Positions 1 through 16,155 of a stretch of DNA of 64,000 nucleotides are shown here, in pieces (positions within the stretch are counted from its first letter, which is position 1; every line of letters starts with the position of its first letter). The DNA comes from Eulemur rufifrons (Eukaryota; Chordata; Mammalia; Primates; Lemuridae): contig NC_090989.1 of assembly GCF_041146395.1 (NCBI RefSeq), forward strand, positions 245,944,843-246,008,842. Direction: 5' to 3'. The notes below the pieces were generated by a model, which saw only the letters and a list, made by a program, of their open reading frames with translations, was not told the origin of the DNA and made no database searches. Made by a program: the position numbers and the translations under genes.

Positions 1-249
1 TAAACAATAAGTTTGCTGGATGAAGAGATCAACTTCAAGATTTGAAGAGATATCATTTAGAAGAGGTATTAAACTCATTTTCTATAATCCAAAGGGCACA
101 GAAAGACCAATGAGTACAAATTATATAAAGGCAGACTATGATTCAATACACGGAGACCTTTTACCAATTAGAAACAGTCAGGATGATATTGAGGTGATGA
201 GGCAGAAAACAATAATGACAACAATAATGGTAATAGAAATAATTATAAC
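1..249. other. Intronic DNA, nothing recognised
   Basis: This is AT-rich CAAP1 intron 5 sequence. No repeat or splice-flanked reading frame was recognised. Confidence 0.5.
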
Positions 250-475
250 AAGAGCTAATATTTATTATGCTTCTTTAAAGCAAGTTGCATGTATTGACTC
301 ATTCAATCCTTATACCAACATAATGAACCAGGCATTCATATTTATCATCCCCATTTTATAAGCGTGGAAGCTGAGGACTAGAAAGTAACTTGCCCTAGTT
401 CACACAGCTAAAGTGGCAGAACCAGAATTCAAACTCAAGTAAATTTCTAAAATCTATACGCTTACACATTCTATA
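250..475 (-). repeat. MIR element
   Basis: The plus strand contains CCCCATTTTATAAG, TAACTTGCCCTAGTTCACAC and AGCTAAAGTGGCAGAACCAG, the reverse complement of the MIR core. The element is old and diverged. Confidence 0.8.
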
Positions 476-639
476 TAATTTCCCAGAACTTAAAAGATCC
501 AGAATGACCATAGAAGCTTCACAGATTAGGATGCTGGTTCAAGCTGAATATATCTTTTCTTGTAGGTCACTTAAATAATTTATTGAGACCTTACAGGTCT
601 CACCTGAATAAATGTAATATGTAGGAAGCATAGTCCTAG

Positions 640-2050
640 AAGTATATATTAAATATGAGTAAATCTTAAGAGAATAAAAAGACAAGCCACAAATTGGGAG
701 AAAATACTTGCAAAACATATCTGATAAAGGACTGGCATCCAAAATACATAAAGAACTCTTAAGGCCGGGCGCAGTGGCTCACATCTGTAATCCTAGCCCT
801 CTGGGAGGCCGAGGTGGGTGGATCGCTAGAGGTCAGGAGTTCGAGACCAGCCCGAGCGAGAGCGAGAGCGAGACCCCGTCTCTACTAAAAATAGAAAGAA
901 ATTATCTGGCCAACTAAAAATATATAGAAAAAATTAGCTGGGGATGGTAGCGCATGTCTGTAGTCCCAGCTACTCGAGAGGCTGAGACAGTAGGATTGCT
1001 TAAGCCCAGGAGTTTGAGGTTGCTGTGAGCCAGGCTGACGCCACAGCGCTCACTCTAGCCCGGGCAACAAAGCGAGACTCTGTCTCAAAAAAAAAAAACA
1101 AAAAAAAAACAAACCCTCTTAAAACTTAACAATACAAAAACCTAATTAAAAAATGGACAAAAAAATCTGAAAAGATAACTCACCAAAGACATACAAATGG
1201 CAAATAAATATATGAAAAGATGTTCAACATCATATGTCATTGGGGAATTACAAAGGAAGCCAAAAAGAGACCAATTACACACCTATTAAAATGGCCAAAA
1301 TACTGACACCACCAAATGCTGGTAAGGATGTGGAACAAAAGGAACTCTCATTCATTAACAGTGGGAACACAAAATGGTACAGATTCTTTGGAATACAGTT
1401 CGGCAGTTTCTTACAAAACTAAACTTGGTGTTTACCCAAAAGAGTTGTGAACTTATGTCCACACAAAAACCTACACACTAAGGTTTTATTCATAATTGCC
1501 CAAATGTGGAAGCAACCAAGACATCCTTCAATAGGTAAATGAATAATAAACAAACTGCTATATACCCATATAATATTCAGCAATAAAAAGAAATGAGCTA
1601 TCAAACCACAAAAAAACATGGAGGAACTTCCAATGCAAGTCAAAGAAGATAATCTGAAAAAGCTACATAGTGTATGATTCCAGCTATATGAGATTCCAGG
1701 AAAGCCAAAACTAGAGACAGTAAAAAGATCAGTGTTTGCTAGAGGTTTCAGGGAGCAGGGGGAGGGGTGAACAAGTTCGGGATACAGAGTATTTTTTAAG
1801 GCAGTGAAACTGTATCTGTATATCTTTATGATATCATAATACTTGATATATATTATATAATTATCAAAACCCATAGGATGTATAACACAAAGGGTAACCC
1901 CTAATGTAAACCATGGAGTTTAGTTAAGAATAATATATTAATTGATTCACTAGAAGAGAGGTGGTGAGCAAGTGTATGAGAACTCTGTGTACTTCTTGCT
2001 CAATTTTTCTGTAAACCTCAAGCTGCTCCCAAAAAATGCTTTTCATTAAA
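640..2050 (+). mobile_element. Old L1 (L1M-type) 3' end, interrupted by an Alu
   Basis: The region shows decayed ORF2 C-terminal sequence (such as GGAACTCTCATTCATTAACA and the CAATAAAAAGAAATGAGCTA stretch), then a 3' UTR ending near CTGCTCCCAAAAAATG. An Alu at 763-1113 splits it; CTCTTAA repeats flank the Alu. Frames are broken, so the element is inactive. Confidence 0.8.
763..1113 (+). mobile_element. Alu, lemur-type subfamily A
   Basis: This is a full dimeric Alu with the ATTATCTGGCCAACTAAAAA middle segment and the right-arm GACAGTAGGATTGCTTAAGCCC variant. It ends in a broken A tail. Confidence 0.93.
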
Positions 2051-3292
<1,242 letters not shown>

Positions 3293-3927
3293 TAGACATA
3301 AACCTTTAAAACAAATCAATGGTACCTATGCTTCTCTGCTTCCAATTCCAGACAGCCCTGTAACACTTTCTTTTCAGGCTCCCCACAGCTCTCCAACATT
3401 CACATCTACAATTTAGGTCTTCAAAGAAAGAGGCAACACAGAGTTCATTCGCCAGTCCAGAGATTTCTACATACGTGGTAGACACGTAAAATTATTGGCT
3501 TACAAATCCTGCTTAATTAGCTGAAGATCATTCTCTTCCTTCACAAAGCAATAAGACTCTGACGGCATTCTTCTCAGTATCTTTGTAATTTTTCATAACT
3601 GTATTTATTCCTTCAGCTACGGTTGTGGAATTCTGTTCAGCAAAACTCAACTCCTTTTTAACTGCAAATTCATTTATTTTTTTGATTCTAGTATCTATTT
3701 ACCAATATTTGCTTTTCCCAGTGTAGTATTATGTTAGAACAATAATAACAGCAACAATAGCAAAAAGAACAAAACTTAGTTGGATTTTTCTACTTATTCC
3801 ACATTCAAATAGTCTCATATAGTTTTATACTTAATACCTTTGCTAAAGGATGGCAAAATCTCTTACGTGATATTGAAGTTTTTAGAAATAATAAATCCTA
3901 CGGCCACCATCAATTCTTTATTTTTTC

Positions 3928-4260
3928 CCTAGCTTTATTGAGCTATAATTGACAAAACTGTATATATTTGTGATATACAACGTGATATTTTGATTTGTCT
4001 AAGATGATTCAAGCAAGATGATTCAAGCAAGCTAATTAACATATCCATCACCTCGCATACTTGTTTTTTGTGGTGAGAACATCTACATTCTTAGCAATTT
4101 TCAAGTATACAATACATTATTATTATAAAGTCACCATGCTATACAATAGATCTACAGAATTTATTCTAAGACTAACTGAAACTGTCTAACTGAACCTTTG
4201 TCCCCTTTGTCCAACATGTCACATTCTCTACCCCTTATAATTCTTTATGATAGTCTTCTT
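3928..4260 (-). mobile_element. L1M-type 3' UTR fragment
   Basis: The plus strand reads TAGCTTTATTGAGCTATAAT, later CATATCCATCACCTCGCATA, which is the reverse complement of an old L1 3' UTR. It includes a local 15-base tandem duplication (AAGATGATTCAAGCA) near 4000-4030. Confidence 0.7.
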
Positions 4261-6121
4261 CATCTATGTAAACCTATCAGTGAAAACATTTTAAGAACTT
4301 GCTCCAGTATTTTTAATTTACTTATAAATAAATATGTACTTTTACAATAATATATATATATAATCACAAATTTTAAGAGGGAGAGACAAATATATTTAAT
4401 ATACATTAGAAATTATGGTGTTTTCTTCCTACGTCACCTAGGAGTGTGATAATCACATTTTGATGACCACTGGTCATCTAAAAGAAGCCCATAGAAAATA
4501 TCCATTCTAAGCTTTTATCCCATAGTTTAAGACAATTAAACATTTTTCCCCTATTTAGTCTGCCCTTCAACTTCTTGAAGCTCGTTAACAAAATAATTCT
4601 TGAAGCTGTCCAGTATTCACTAACTCATTAACTAGAAGCCCAAAATGAGAAGCAACTAATTTTTTTTTAAGTGAGGATGGTTAAGATTTGAGCCTAACCA
4701 AAGTAATAGTTTGTGTGTATATTTTGTGTGTTTGCATGTCTTTAATGAAAAGGAAGAATAATTTTCACATGAAAAAGCTCACGTATAAGAATCAAAGTAA
4801 GATGTAGTAAATGTCTTACTGATTTTGATCATTTTAGATATTATATGGTTACATTATTTTAATGACTGTATTCGAATGAACATATTTTAAGCAACCATTA
4901 AAGGGCCTAAAGACTAAACCAAGGATCTTTTCTTCCAATAGAATAAAAAATGTAGAGATAACAGAAAAAACTGCGTATATTTCACTCTGCTTCCATTAAA
5001 CAATTTAAGAAAACAGTTATTAAGCACACTTCCCAACTACAAACAATGCACTAGGCAATGGTCTAGTGCAAAACCTGACAATTAGAAAAACCTGACAGCT
5101 AGAAAGGACCTTCAAAACCAAACATCCAACCATTGCTTAAATCTGCTCTACAATAGCACCACCAAGTGGCAGGTTATGCAGCCTATGTTTGAACACCTTC
5201 AGCAATAGGAATATATCTTAGAAGACAGTCAGTCTACTGCATTTTCTGACAATTCTGATTATTTGAAATAAATCAGATTTTGTCTAGTGATAACTTTACT
5301 GGCCCTATTTTTGTTCTTGGAGGCCATATAGAACAAACTTAATCACTCTGCCATTTGATAATCCTCCAAATATTTTAAAATTACTATAAACTTCAACTTT
5401 TCAATCTAACATAACTCAGCTGTTTCTCATGTGCAGTTTTAAATTTTTTCTCATGACAACTTCCAAGTTAAGCACGTAATTCTTGAAGTTACAAAGAAAA
5501 ATAATTTGCAAAACTACATATATTCCCAACTGTAAACTTTAAAGCAACAATTTAAATATAGACCAATATTTTATTATTGTTGAGTGTCTTGAGCAAACTT
5601 ATTTATAAATAAATCTATAGGGAAATAACTCATTAACACTAGCAGGGATTTGTTTGATATTTTTAAAATATTTTCTATGTATTAAATAACTTCAACAAAT
5701 AATTCTCATTTTTTAAGTTATAGCACAAATGACCAACTTAGAAAATGTATATAAACCATTATTATTTGAAAAGCAGCAATCCCTGAAATGCTCCAGGAAA
5801 TTAACATAAGATCTCAAGCTTGCACATGTGAGCCTGCAGTGATACATGAGCATGCACATGTGTAACTACATACATACACACTGCTGTTCTAAAGAGTAAA
5901 ACTATAAATGATGTTTCTTATACAACTGCCCTCTGACTGAAATGAATGACTTAAGAAACTATTTCTAACTGAAGAGTTTCTATTTTACTATAGTACCAAT
6001 CATTCAACTGATTACATATAAATAACATTTTCACAGCAAAGGCAGTACCTTTTAGTAGTCCATTATTAAAGTATGGTGGAAGTTAGTGTACAATCTGATA
6101 TTTATCTTAGCACTCCCAGTT
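4261..6121. other. Intronic DNA, mostly unassigned
   Basis: AT-rich CAAP1 intron 5 sequence. A short TA run occurs near 4352-4362. Around 5090-5230 there is a decayed segment that resembles an ancient mammalian repeat but was not assigned. Confidence 0.45.
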
Positions 6122-6136
6122 TCATAAATGATATTT

Positions 6137-6225
6137 CTCCCATCCAAATATTAACCAGGCCCGACCTTGCTTGGCTTCCAAGATCAGACGAGACTGGGCT
6201 TGCTCAGGGTGGTATGGCCGTAGAC
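6137..6225 (-). pseudogene. 5S rRNA pseudogene, 3'-truncated and tailless
   Basis: Reading the minus strand from 6225, GTCTACGGCCATACCACCCT matches the 5' end of 5S rRNA. The copy runs through the GTCGGGCCTGGTTA-like box C region to GATGGGAG, about 89 of 121 nt, with scattered substitutions. It then stops and no A tail follows. Near-perfect 16-base repeats flank it (CATAAATGATATTTCT at 6123-6138 and CATAAATAATATTTCT at 6226-6241). This is the hallmark of a tailless retropseudogene. The 3' third is missing, so it cannot encode functional 5S rRNA. Confidence 0.9.
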
Positions 6226-6241
6226 CATAAATAATATTTCT

Positions 6242-8442
6242 TGTCAACAAGGTGCATGCTAATTCTAGACAATGAAATGTCAATTTCAATTTAATTCAGT
6301 TAAAACTTGAGTATTATACAAGTAATACTTGAGTATTTTAGAAGCTGAAAAAAAACTGAAAATCTAATTTAAATAACTTGTATCATATACCAATAATAGG
6401 TCATAGGGTAAGATTTATTTTTATACTGAAAGAGCAAAAAGAAAATTCAGTGCTGCTTTATATTTTGGTCTACTTAACAAACAGTTCCTTTAGTACTAAA
6501 TAAGCTTCAATGAATTTCTTAGATGGTCAAGCCATGAAAATGACAATGCATTCACAAGGAGCATTATATTCTGCTTTTATTGAGCTCACTATGGGCAAGA
6601 ATAACTAGCTAGCTATGCAAGATAAATTAGAGGTATTAGATTTTGAAAGTTATGCATGTTTCAAAGAGACACTATTAGTTCATTTAGAAAAAAGGGAAAA
6701 ATCTTTATTGAGCCTACCAGGATTTCTATTTCTTGATATACCTCAGCTTCTTCTTCAGTAACTCCAAGCAAACTCCTTACTATCTGGTTCAGACTTCAGC
6801 TATACTCATACTTAGCCAGAAGATGTTCTACATAAATGAATCTTCTAGATAACTCATCTTTATCCCATTATGCAAAACATTTTATATTTTAGTCATTTTA
6901 TAGATATTTTCTAAAAGACTTTACTTATTTCCCTGCTTTAAAAAAAACGTAGTTGAAACTTAATTTAACCATTTCCTACAGACTTAGTCAAAACATGAGC
7001 ATGAATTTTATTGTACAGTGGTACTGCTACACTTTTATCTTATGTTTTCTCACCTCTGCTTGGTGCCACTAGTGCGTTCTTGATGTTTCTGATGCCTAAA
7101 TAAGAATCTGAGTATAACATATACGCTCCTAAGCATAAAAGGCCTGGAGACTTTTGACATCTGGCTAATTTGAGGTCTTCTTCTCTTCCTCTTTGCACCT
7201 CTCCAAGGCTGGTTTTCAAATGATTGAAGTGAGTATAAGAAAATCACAGCAAAATAGGCTGCTGACACTAACAAGGGAGTTCTAAAGAACTCTGGGAGGT
7301 GTAAAAGGGTTATATGACTATGATTACATTATATGAAAGCAATGTGTGTTTTGCCTGTATTTGTATATGATAAATGAATGTCAGTCAAACTATGAATCTG
7401 AGTTTACATCTATAGGGGTGCTCAGAAGTAGTCAGAGTACAAAGATACAACTTTGGCTATTTATGCGGCTAACACAACAAGACTTCTGAAAAGCACAGAG
7501 AATTCTCAAAACCATCAGAAATATTCATAAATCCCACAGTACATATTTTAGAATTACAGAAAATCCAGATTCTGCTCTCTCCACATATAAGTTGAACACA
7601 TCACAAAATTACCCAACTTTTTTTCACTTTGTTAATTGAGCATTAGTAACAGACTAGTTTTTAAAAAAAAATTCTGCCTAAATAAACTAATGACTTGCTT
7701 TTCTCTACCAAATAAGTTCGTATCACTCAAGTTTTAGAGAAATTATTCTAAGCCATCAAAGATTAGGTGCTTACATAATAGAGAACTCAGTCTTCTTGGC
7801 TGCAACAGATTCTTACTGCTCTGAATTAATTTTATCAGGGAAAAAATGTGAGGTGGCACCTGAGTAACTAATAAAAAGCTATTTTACTTTTAATTTTTCC
7901 TACTACAGATGAGAATAAAAAAGACATTTAAAAGATTAGCCCTATTAATCTACTTGGCTTAAATAAATTAAAATTACCACTTCATTTCTGCTAGCTGGTA
8001 ATGTCAAAAACTATTGATTTAAATAAAGCAATAAATAAGGAAGAAAATAAAGAAGCACAAAATATCTCAGGAAAAGAAACTTATCCTATGAAACTTATTT
8101 ATTTTCCCCACATACAAATCAAAGCTACCCAGTTAACATATCTATAGTATCTTGCAGCTGAGGATATATAACAGAAATTACTGAAATAAAACTATTCAAG
8201 ATGACAAAAATTTTCTGGTGGCATCTGTAACTAACTATACATCATAAGGTATATATAACCACTCTAATAATGGAGTCATGAAATAAAGTCTTATTCACTC
8301 TTTTGATCTTAGACAAAATAAATCACTCTGTTCCCCTATCTGTAAAATGAGGTGAGTTGGAACACTGCGAAAATTTATTATTGGTAAAATGATTCTATTC
8401 TTCAGGTAAATTTGATATAAAAATTAAGTACTTGATTCATAC
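6242..8442. other. Intronic DNA, mostly unassigned
   Basis: CAAP1 intron 5. The only recognisable piece is a weak MIR-like fragment near 8300-8365 (CCCCTATCTGTAAAATGAGG). No splice-flanked coding segment was seen. Confidence 0.45.
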
Positions 8443-8516
8443 CTTGTTTTAATTCCAAACCTTCAGGTTGCTTGTTCTCTCTCAAGGATGAAGTAGAATC
8501 TATACAGGTATCTTGC
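8443..8516 (-). CDS. CAAP1: CAAP1 exon 5
   Basis: The 74-nt exon encodes (Q)QDTCIDSTSSLRENKQPEGL then ELKQ and the first base of Gly. It matches the human CAAP1 segment that follows DLVSQ, as I remember it. The acceptor is TCTTCTTCAG|GCAAGA and the donor AAACAAG|GTATGA. It is entered in phase 2 and left in phase 1. It sits alone in 35 kb of repeat-rich DNA, so frame continuity with exon 4 across the long intron is the main proof that it is real. The downstream coding exon is not in this window. Confidence 0.92.
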
Positions 8517-9151
8517 CTGAAGAAGAAAATATATAAAATCAATTTTTAAAACAATATTCAATTATATAACATTTATTTACTGCCCACGTTCCCAGAATTA
8601 AGTTAGGCATATGGGAAGACACACTAAATTCTTCTACACCCCCAAGGTACCATTTTTGCACACTCTGGAATCTCAGAAACATATACACAAGTGACAGAAA
8701 CAGCATATACAAACGATTATAAATTTAAGCAGTATACTTCTTTGTAAAACGAAGGGGCAAATCTGAAAGGAACACGGAAATAACTTTTTCTCCCTTCCAA
8801 TACTCAGCAGGGTAGCTGATGGGAGAAATCACAACTCACAGCAGTATCCAATACTTTTTCAAATTCAACTGTTAAATTTAATGGGCATTTTTGCATTCAA
8901 ATTACTTTATATTCATACAATTTCATACCTCAAATGCTTTGATGCCTACAGTATGTAGAAAATACATATTTTTATGTAATGTACATATATAATCAAAGTA
9001 AATGGATTAAATGTAAGATCATGCAAAAAAGTTTCAATTCACTATGTTCTGCAATAGAGCTGCAAACTAATAGTCTTTCTTAAACAGCATTATACCATCT
9101 TAATATTGGTATTACAAACACTTTCAGAAGGAAAAAGTCAAGCAATTAATT
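8517..9151. other. Intron 4 left end, nothing recognised
   Basis: AT-rich sequence between exon 5 and an L1 copy, with no recognised element. Confidence 0.45.
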
Positions 9152-11232
9152 GTACCCACAACCAGTATCATACTGAATGGGAAAAAGTTGAAAGCATTCC
9201 CACTAAGAACTGGAACAAGACAAGGATGCCCACTGTCAGGAGAATGAAATTAAGAGTATCCAAATCGGCAAAGAGGAAGTCAAACTATCGATTTTTGCTG
9301 ACAATACGATCTTATATCTAGAAAATCCCAAAGATTCCAAGAGACTCCTGAAATTAATAAATAAATGCAGCAAAGTCTCAGGTTACAAAATCAATGCACA
9401 CAAATCAGTAGCACTCCTATACACATTCCTAAACAGTCAAGCTGAGAGTCAAATCAAAGACTCAATACCATTCACAATAGCTATATAAAAAAAAATACCT
9501 AGGAATATACTTAACCAAGGAGGTGAAAGATCTCTACAAAGAGAACTACGAAACACTGAGGAAATAAAATTGCTGATGATACAAACAAATGGAAAAACAT
9601 ATCATACTCATGGATTGGTAGAATCAACATTGTTAAAATGTCTATACTTCCCAAAGTGATTTATAGATTCAATGCAATCCCCATCAAAATACCTAAGTTG
9701 TTTTTCACAGATCTAAAAAAATAAACCTATGCTTCATTTGGAACCAACAAAGAGCCCAAGTAGCCAAAGCAATCTTAAGCAAAGGGAACAAATCTGGAGG
9801 TATCCCATTACCAAACTTCAAACTATATTACAAGGCCATAGTAACCAAAACAGCATGGTACTGGCACAAAAATAAAGATATAGACCAATGGAAAAGAACA
9901 GAAAACCCAGACATGAAACCATCCATATTCAGCCAACTGATCTTTGACAAAGCAGATAACAACACACACTGAGAAAAGAAGCCCTATTCAATAAATGGTG
10001 CTGGGACAACTGGATGGTCACATGCAGAATGAAACAGGTTCCATCTCTCTCACCACTCACAAAAATTAATTCAGGATGGATAAAAGACTTAAATGTAAGG
10101 CATGAAACCATAAGAATTCTAGAAGAAAATGCTGGGAAACTCTTCTAGAGAACAGTCTAGGCAAAGAATTTATGAAGAAGACCCCAGTGGCAATCACAGC
10201 AATGACAAAAACAAATATATGGGACTTGATTAAATTATAAGGTTTCTTCCGCACAGCCAAGGAAATAATCAACAGAGCAAACAGACAACCTACAGAACAG
10301 GAGAAAATATTCACAAGCTATACATCCTATAAAGGACTAATAACCAAAATCTACAAAGTACTCAAGCAAATCAGCAACAAAAAAAAATCAAACAACCCTG
10401 TTAAAAAGTGGGCAAAAGATATGAACAGAAGGCTTTCAAAAGAAGATAGACAAATGGCCAATAAACAGATGAAAAAATGCTCAACATTTCTAACAATCAC
10501 AGAAATGTAAATTAAAACCACAATGAGACATCACCTTACCCCATTTAGAATGGCTTTTATTAAAAAGTTCAAAAACAACAGATGCTAGTGTGGATTCAGA
10601 GAGAAAGGAATGCTCATACACTGTTGGTGGGACTGAAAATTAGTACAACCTCTATGGAAAACAGTATGGAGATTCCTCAAAGAACTAAAAGACCTATCAT
10701 TCGATCCAGCAACGCCACTATTGGGTATTTACCCAAAGGAAAAGAAGTCATTTTATTAAGAAGACACAGGCACTCGAATGTTTATTGCAGCGCAATTCAC
10801 AATTGCAGAGATGTGAAATCAACCTCAGTGCCCTTCAATTCATGAATGCATTAACAAAATGTGTTATGTGTACACCATGGAGTACTACCTAGCCACGAAG
10901 AAGTATGATTTAATGCCTTTTGCAACAATCTGGTTGTAACTGGAGATCATTCTCCTAAGTGAAGTATCTAAAGAATGGAAAAACAAACACCACATGTACT
11001 CGCTATTAAATTGGATGTAACTGATGAACACACATGTGCACAGAGGGAACTATAACTCAACTGAAATCAATCAGGAGGTAGAGGGATGGTGGGGATGGCC
11101 AAAAACCTACGTAACAGGTACAATGAACACTATTCTTGGTGATGGGCACACTTATAACCCTGACTCAAGCATTACAAAGGAAATCCTTATAACCTGAAAC
11201 ACTTGTACCCCCATAATACTTTGAAATAAAAT
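9152..11232 (+). mobile_element. L1 3' part: ORF2 C-terminus and 3' UTR, 5'-truncated
   Basis: About 2.1 kb of L1 begins inside ORF2 (CAACCAGTATCATACTGAAT) and runs through recognisable ORF2 landmarks, such as AGTAACCAAAACAGCATGGT and TTCAATAAATGGTGCTGGGA. It continues into a 3' UTR with AATGAACACTATTCTTGGTG and ends CTTTGAAATAAAATT. Several frameshifts and stops break ORF2, so the copy is dead. It is much less diverged than the other L1s here. An AATTAATT motif at both ends may be a weak target-site duplication. Confidence 0.88.
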
Positions 11233-11845
11233 TAACTAATTAATTAAAGTTAAATAATGCTTCTCACTCCCTGTTAGTCAAGCCCACTGTCCCCTACTGC
11301 TACCCACATCTGAAAGAGAAGCTCCAGCTTAATAAACTCAAGGTTTCCTTGGAAGAGAACTTCCTATGAAAATACATTACAGAAAACACGTTATTTTTCA
11401 GGTTCATGATTAGTCTATTTTAAGGCATGTGGGTAGGTGTTCATCTAATTTATCAAAGTGTCTTGAAAAATAAAGGATACAGCTTTAGTAAATTAGTCAG
11501 CCAGAAATAAGAGTACTGTTTTAACTGTGATTAATTAAAATTATTGTTAATCATTTAATAACCTAAATTACATTGATGTTGGCAGAACAGGTAACCCTGA
11601 TTTAGGCTAAGAAATCTAGAATGCACCCAGGTTGGGGTTTTATTTTTATTTTGTGTTTTAATTCTTTTGTGAAATGGGGATGATTGCTAGTTAACTACTA
11701 TTTAACTAGTAGGGGAAAAGAGACAGAAAAATAAAGAAAACAAAGAAACACACACACAGAAAACAAATTAATTATAAATATTCAAATGAGATATGTGTGA
11801 CCATTTAATTCAAAATAGGTTATCTATTACCTTTTGAGAATTTTT
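11233..11845. other. Intronic DNA, nothing recognised
   Basis: Unassigned AT-rich CAAP1 intron 4 sequence with a short CA run near 11748. Confidence 0.45.
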
Positions 11846-12889
<1,044 letters not shown>

Positions 12890-13420
12890 AACCCAAAATG
12901 GAAATGAGTAATGTTCTATTAAGGGGGGTTCAATGTCAATGTTATAAAAGACAAAGGCCATGGAAATATTCCAGGTTAAAGGAGGCTAAAGAGCCAAGAC
13001 AATTAAGTGTTATAACTGACCTGAGACTGCCGAACTGGCAGGGAAAATTTTATCAAGGACATTATTGAGTCAAAAGACAAACTGAAATACTGATGGGGTA
13101 TGGGATAAAAGTATTGTATCAATGTTAAATTTACTGATGTTGATATTACGTTATGGTTATATAACAGAACATCACTATCAATTGGAAAAACACAATGTAG
13201 CATTTAGGAGAAATATGTCATGATGTATGTAACTTGGCCTCAAAGTTTCATAAAAAAAAGTACACCCACATGTCTAAAGAGAAGGTATGCAAATGAGATA
13301 GAATGTTAATAACAGGTAAATTTAAATAAAGAATATATGGATGTTTCTTGTAGTATTCTTATTTTTGCAACATTATAATAAGTCTGAAAGTATTTATAAA
13401 TAAATTTTTAAATTAATAAT
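12890..13420 (+). repeat. Ancient interspersed repeat, family not assigned
   Basis: The stretch around GTATTGTATCAATGTTAAAT and the following GTTATGGTTATATAACAGAA resembles a common old mammalian repeat tail. A related copy appears at 53650-54310. I could not name the family. Confidence 0.5.
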
Positions 13421-14663
13421 GCAACAAAAACTGCCTTCCCTGTTAAAGCCCCTTAAAGCCCCTTTAAGTAAAACCAGACCCCTCTAGAAAGACTATCTGC
13501 TGTTATAAATAATTTATTTTAGTGCCCAAAGTGAACTTTTATAACAGAACTTCAGACAGTATGTACAGTACACCACCCTGTGGCAGAAAAGTGAAAAGCT
13601 AGATGCTTTTACATCTGTTATTATCTGAAGTTTAAAACAAAATCTCAGAAAAGTTTTCAATAGTATGAAATTTTGAAATCTATACTAATTTTTCCAAGAT
13701 GTACTTTACAACTAAAATTATCATATAGATTTGGAGTTCTCTAATTCAACTTAAAGATCTCCATTAACTAGCATGAAAGGCAAGATATTTACAAAAAAGA
13801 AAATGTGTTAAATTGTAAGAAACCTGCAATGTGTACATATGTCTTTTTATTTTTAGTTTTATGAAAATAAAAATTTTGTCTACTCTCAGATGATAAGACA
13901 TACCAGGTGACAGAATTTACTAAAGCAACTCCAATTAACATTTAAATAATATTTAAGTATTCTATCAAATACTTTAAAACTATATAAGAATTTTATAACT
14001 GTAGAGAGAGGAGTGAGATAAGGGAGGGAATACACTGCCAAAGCCAGTTTGAATTAAGAATTTTGCATTGATCTTTGTGTCCCTTTCTATTTAAACAAAA
14101 GAAAAAGGCTGTTTTTATTTTTCTAATTCCCTCTATCTGCAATGCTCCTTCTATAAAGCAGCTTAATTTACAAGTTTGGCCTTGAATCATAAGAGTCCTA
14201 TACCTATCACTGGGGTTTAAGTTCTCAAACCATTATCAGTCCAACCTTCTTTTACTCCCAAAAGTTATCTACTCTCAATCCTTTCTTACAACTCAATGAT
14301 TTTTTTTTTAATTAGAGTAATATACTGGGAGAAATCTGTGGAACTTAATAACCACACATGTGAATTCCTAAAAGCTTAAAATATATTTCTAAATGGAGAG
14401 GGGAAAGGCAATTTCTTGTCCCAATGAAAAACACTGGGAAGGTACCGCAACAGAAGGATAAACAAGACCAAACCAGTCTGATTCTTCATTTTGGCAAAAG
14501 TCAGCTGACAGAGAATCAGGCAGAACAAAAGTTATAACCCTGGATTATCTCTATACTCTTGGGAGTAAAAACAGAAGCTGAATGAATCCAGCCTATCTTC
14601 CCATGCCATTCTACTATTACAAGAGACAGGAAAAAACAAAAAAAAAAAAACAAAAAAAACCCA
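13421..14663. other. Intronic DNA, nothing recognised
   Basis: AT-rich CAAP1 intron 4 sequence without a recognised element apart from short A/T runs. Confidence 0.45.
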
Positions 14664-15004
<341 letters not shown>

Positions 15005-16100
15005 CCAGAATAACCAAAACAACTTTGAAAAAGAACAAAGTTAGAGAATCTGTATTACCATATTACAATAATTATTTCAATAATCAGGACACTGTAGTAT
15101 TGAGGAAAGGATAAACATAAAGGAAGAGATTAAGAATTCAGAAATAGACCCACACGTATACCATCAATTCAATTTCAACAAAGGTACAAAGGCAATTTAA
15201 TGGAGAAAAAATAACTTTTGAAAAAATGATGTTAATACAAATAAATATCTAAATGGATGAGATTTTCAATTCATACCTTGTACCATATCAAATATTAACT
15301 TAAAATGGATCAGAGATCTAAATATGTAAACCTATAAAACTTCCAGAAGACACCAGAAAAAACTTTGTGATCTGGTTAAAAAAAGAACCATGAACTATAA
15401 ATAAAAATCATTGGTAAGATGAATTTCACCAAAATTAAAAACGTATGTTCCAATAAGATACCATTTTTTACCTAACAGATGAACAAAGATCAAAATGTTA
15501 AGTAGCACCATCCTGGCTAAAATATATGAAAACAGTCCACATGGCTGGGGAGTACAAATTGATGTAAATTCTGTATAAGTCAATTATGACAATATCGATT
15601 AAAATTACAAATGTTGAAATTGCTGATCCAACAATTAACTTCTAGGTATTTATCCTACATATATCTCACAGAAAAATAAGATTACTTATATATAAATATA
15701 TTCATATAATTTGTAGTAACAAAAAATAGTAAATAAATGAAGTATCCATTGATAGACCACTTATATTCTGCTACATCAAACAATGGAAGCCTTATATGTA
15801 TTGGATAGGACAAAGTCCAAGAGAAATACATTTTTATATGGAAAAAATAAATGGAAAAAGGTATAGAATGGTTTGCACATTATGCTACCATATGTGTGAA
15901 AAGAAAATATATATACTTATACATTTGTTAATGTATGGCATATCTCTGGGAAGATGCACAAGAACTGGTTTACTGTGGTTGTCTATAGGAAGAAAGAACA
16001 GGGTATAGCGAAAGGAGAGACTTGTTCTCATTACATCCTTTTAAAACTTTTTGTACTATGTGTATATATTTACCATTCAAATAAATAAGCTATTAAATAA
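15005..16100 (+). mobile_element. Old L1 3' end (L1M-type)
   Basis: Decayed ORF2 C-terminal sequence (CAGAAATAGACCCACACGTA, then GACACCAGAAAAAACTTTGT) leads into an L1M-like 3' UTR. Frames are broken. Confidence 0.75.
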
Positions 16101-16155
16101 CAAACACTAAATACATGAAGACAAACACTCACTCTGGTATAAGTATAACATTTCT

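Noticed and set aside
1419..1874. 151-codon minus-strand open frame
   Set aside because: It is the antisense of an old L1 3' region and does not encode an L1 or host protein.
5090..5230. Decayed ancient mammalian repeat resemblance
   Set aside because: The match to remembered consensus is too weak to name a family or set ends.
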